In this document: in pieces, positions 62,835 through 64,000 of the stretch
Numbering within the stretch: the stretch's first letter is position 1
Layout of the letters: every line of letters starts with the position of its first letter
Source of the DNA: CAZRHH01 sp964599885
GTDB lineage: Bacteria; Chloroflexota; Dehalococcoidia; DSTF01; JACRBR01
Direction: 5' to 3'
NCBI GenBank assembly: GCA_964599885.1
Contig: CAZRHH010000008.1
Location: forward strand, 22,772-86,771
DNA: 64,000 nt
Notes under the pieces: generated by a model
Seen by the model: the letters and a program-made list of their open reading frames with translations, nothing else
What the model was told of the DNA's origin: nothing
Databases searched by the model: none
Made by a program: the position numbers and the translations under genes

Positions 62835-64000
62835 ATGCCGACCGAGGTTCTCTATCGCAAATGGCGCCCGCAGCGCTTCGCCGACGTCTCCGGTCAGGAG
62901 ATCGTCAAGCGCACGCTGCTGAACGCGCTCGCGGGCGGCAAGGTGTCGCACGCCTACCTCTTCTCCGGGCCGCGCGGCACCGGCAAGACGACGATGGGTC
63001 GCCTGCTCACCAAAGCGATCAACTGCGAGACCATCATTGCCGCGGCGCGCGCCGGCGCGTCGAGCGACGACGGCGGCGGCGAGCCCTGCAACGAGTGCGC
63101 ATCGTGCGTCGCGTTCAACGAAGGACGCGCGCTCGATCTCGTCGAGCTTGATGGCGCCAGCAACCGCGGCATCGACGACATCCGCGAACTGCGCGAAAAA
63201 GTCGGCTACGCGCCGATGGGCGGCGAGACCGCGCACAAGGTCTACCTGATCGACGAAGTGCACATGCTGACGGACGCGGCCTTTAACGCGCTGCTCAAGA
63301 CGATCGAGGAGCCGCCGCCGCACATCGTCTTCATTCTCGCGACGACCGACGCGCACAAGGTGCCGGCGACGATCGTCTCGCGCTGCCAGCGGCAGGAGTT
63401 CAAGCGCATCCCGCTCGCCGCGATCGTCGACCGCCTCGCCGTGATCGCCGCGGCGGAGGGCATCGACGTGCCGCGCGATGGTCTCGAGCTGATCGCCCGC
63501 AACGCCACCGGCAGCCTGCGCGACGCGATCAACTTGCTCGAACAGATCTGCGACTCGTACGGCAAGGACGCCTCGCTCGAAGCCGTCCGCGAAGGCCTCG
63601 GCCTGGTCACCGACGAGCGCGCCGCATTCGTCGTCGCCGACGCGCTTCGTGGCGATCTCGCCGCCGCGTTGACATCGATCGCCGCGGTCCGCGACGACGG
63701 CCACGACCTCAAGCGCTTCCAGAAGGACGTCGTCAACCACCTGCGCGATCTCCTGCTTGTGCAGGCGGGCGCTGCCGGCGACAACGTGCTCACGCCCGAA
63801 CAGGTCGCCGAGATGAAGGCCAGCATCGAGAGCGTGCCGCGCGACCGGATCGTCCGCTTGCTGAAGCTGCTGAACGAAGCGGATCTCCGTCTCGACCCGC
63901 TGTCGCCGCTTCCGCTGGAACTGGCGATCGCCGAATCGCTCGTCGCGCCCGCGTCCGAAGGGCCCGCCGCGCGTCCGACGCAAGCGCCGCCCGATCGTCC
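62835..64000 (+). CDS. dnaX: DNA polymerase III subunit gamma/tau (3' end outside window)
   Basis: The frame from ATG 62835 runs 388 codons to the window end without a stop. It is the clamp-loader ATPase: VLYRKWRPQRFADVSGQE at the N-terminus, Walker A GPRGTGKTT (45-53), the zinc knuckle C64, C85, C88, C91, DEVHMLTDAAFNALLKTIEEPP (Walker B and beyond, in part), ILATTDAHKVPATIVSRCQR. About 14 extra residues (AAARAGASSDDGGG) are inserted between the first and second zinc cysteine. The C-terminal part beyond the third domain is cut off, so gamma versus tau cannot be judged. Confidence 0.97.
   Translation, partial: MPTEVLYRKWRPQRFADVSGQEIVKRTLLNALAGGKVSHAYLFSGPRGTGKTTMGRLLTKAINCETIIAAARAGASSDDGGGEPCNECASCVAFNEGRALDLVELDGASNRGIDDIRELREKVGYAPMGGETAHKVYLIDEVHMLTDAAFNALLKTIEEPPPHIVFILATTDAHKVPATIVSRCQRQEFKRIPLAAIVDRLAVIAAAEGIDVPRDGLELIARNATGSLRDAINLLEQICDSYGKDASLEAVREGLGLVTDERAAFVVADALRGDLAAALTSIAAVRDDGHDLKRFQKDVVNHLRDLLLVQAGAAGDNVLTPEQVAEMKASIESVPRDRIVRLLKLLNEADLRLDPLSPLPLELAIAESLVAPASEGPAARPTQAPPDR

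Overview
The window is chromosomal DNA from a G+C-rich bacterium (about two thirds G+C by eye). It has short intergenic gaps and many start/stop overlaps. I see no CRISPR array, rRNA, phage or intact insertion sequence. The gene set suggests an uncultured Chloroflexota, possibly Dehalococcoidia-like: a 'sunset'-type lipoprotein, many CoA-dependent carboxylic-acid enzymes, lipoproteins with short signal peptides, leaderless promoters and heptanucleotide intergenic repeats. This assignment is inference; no rRNA or ribosomal protein gene is present to fix it.

Layout. 1-9.4 kb: a 3'-truncated oligopeptide-binding lipoprotein, topA, dprA, a secreted cohesin-like/nuclease-like protein, a CNNM/CorC-like CBS protein and glmU. 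9.7-16.7 kb: a housekeeping run alaS-ruvX-mltG-aroE-(membrane protein)-aroC. 16.9-28.5 kb: a HAD phosphatase fused to a HerA-like ATPase, a 2-hydroxyacyl-CoA lyase, a cold-shock protein, an MFS exporter, two crotonase-family enzymes, a zinc dehydrogenase and a DEAD-box helicase. 28.5-36.3 kb: an ASCH protein, tRNA-Gly(TCC), a lipoprotein, an inositol-phosphatase homologue, an alpha/beta hydrolase, a truncated MFS protein, and a plsY-thioesterase-degV-flavoprotein operon. 36.6-43.8 kb: a secreted Thr/Arg-repeat protein, a DinB-like protein, the sunset lipoprotein, an alpha-methylacyl-CoA racemase-like enzyme, mgtE, a hydrolase lipoprotein and argG. 44-53.9 kb: rph, an orphan gene, a HIT/DUF1015 divergent pair, comEC, an ADP-forming acyl-CoA synthetase pair, VOC, SMP-30 and RidA genes. 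53.9-64 kb: a relic permease, a second HIT protein, a putative zinc peptidase, rpe, a GT-C glycosyltransferase-argH pair, a HAD protein, an HD-GYP protein, two tiny paralogous membrane proteins beside an Rhs-like scrap, and the start of dnaX.

How the genes work together. dprA and comEC are both DNA-uptake genes. Acyl-CoA synthetase, racemase-like CoA enzyme, crotonases, zinc dehydrogenase and 2-hydroxyacyl-CoA lyase fit a heterotroph that degrades (branched) carboxylic acids. argG and argH lie 13 kb apart.

Most notable signals: (i) about ten genes have a TANNNT hexamer 5-7 nt before the start codon and mostly no ribosome binding site, so probably leaderless transcripts; (ii) at least eight heptanucleotide-repeat tracts and several REP-like hairpins with TAC tails lie between genes; (iii) two tandem TTG-started two-helix membrane proteins of 52 and 59 residues sit beside an Rhs relic; (iv) there is a HAD-HerA fusion, and several truncated or active-site-degenerate proteins.
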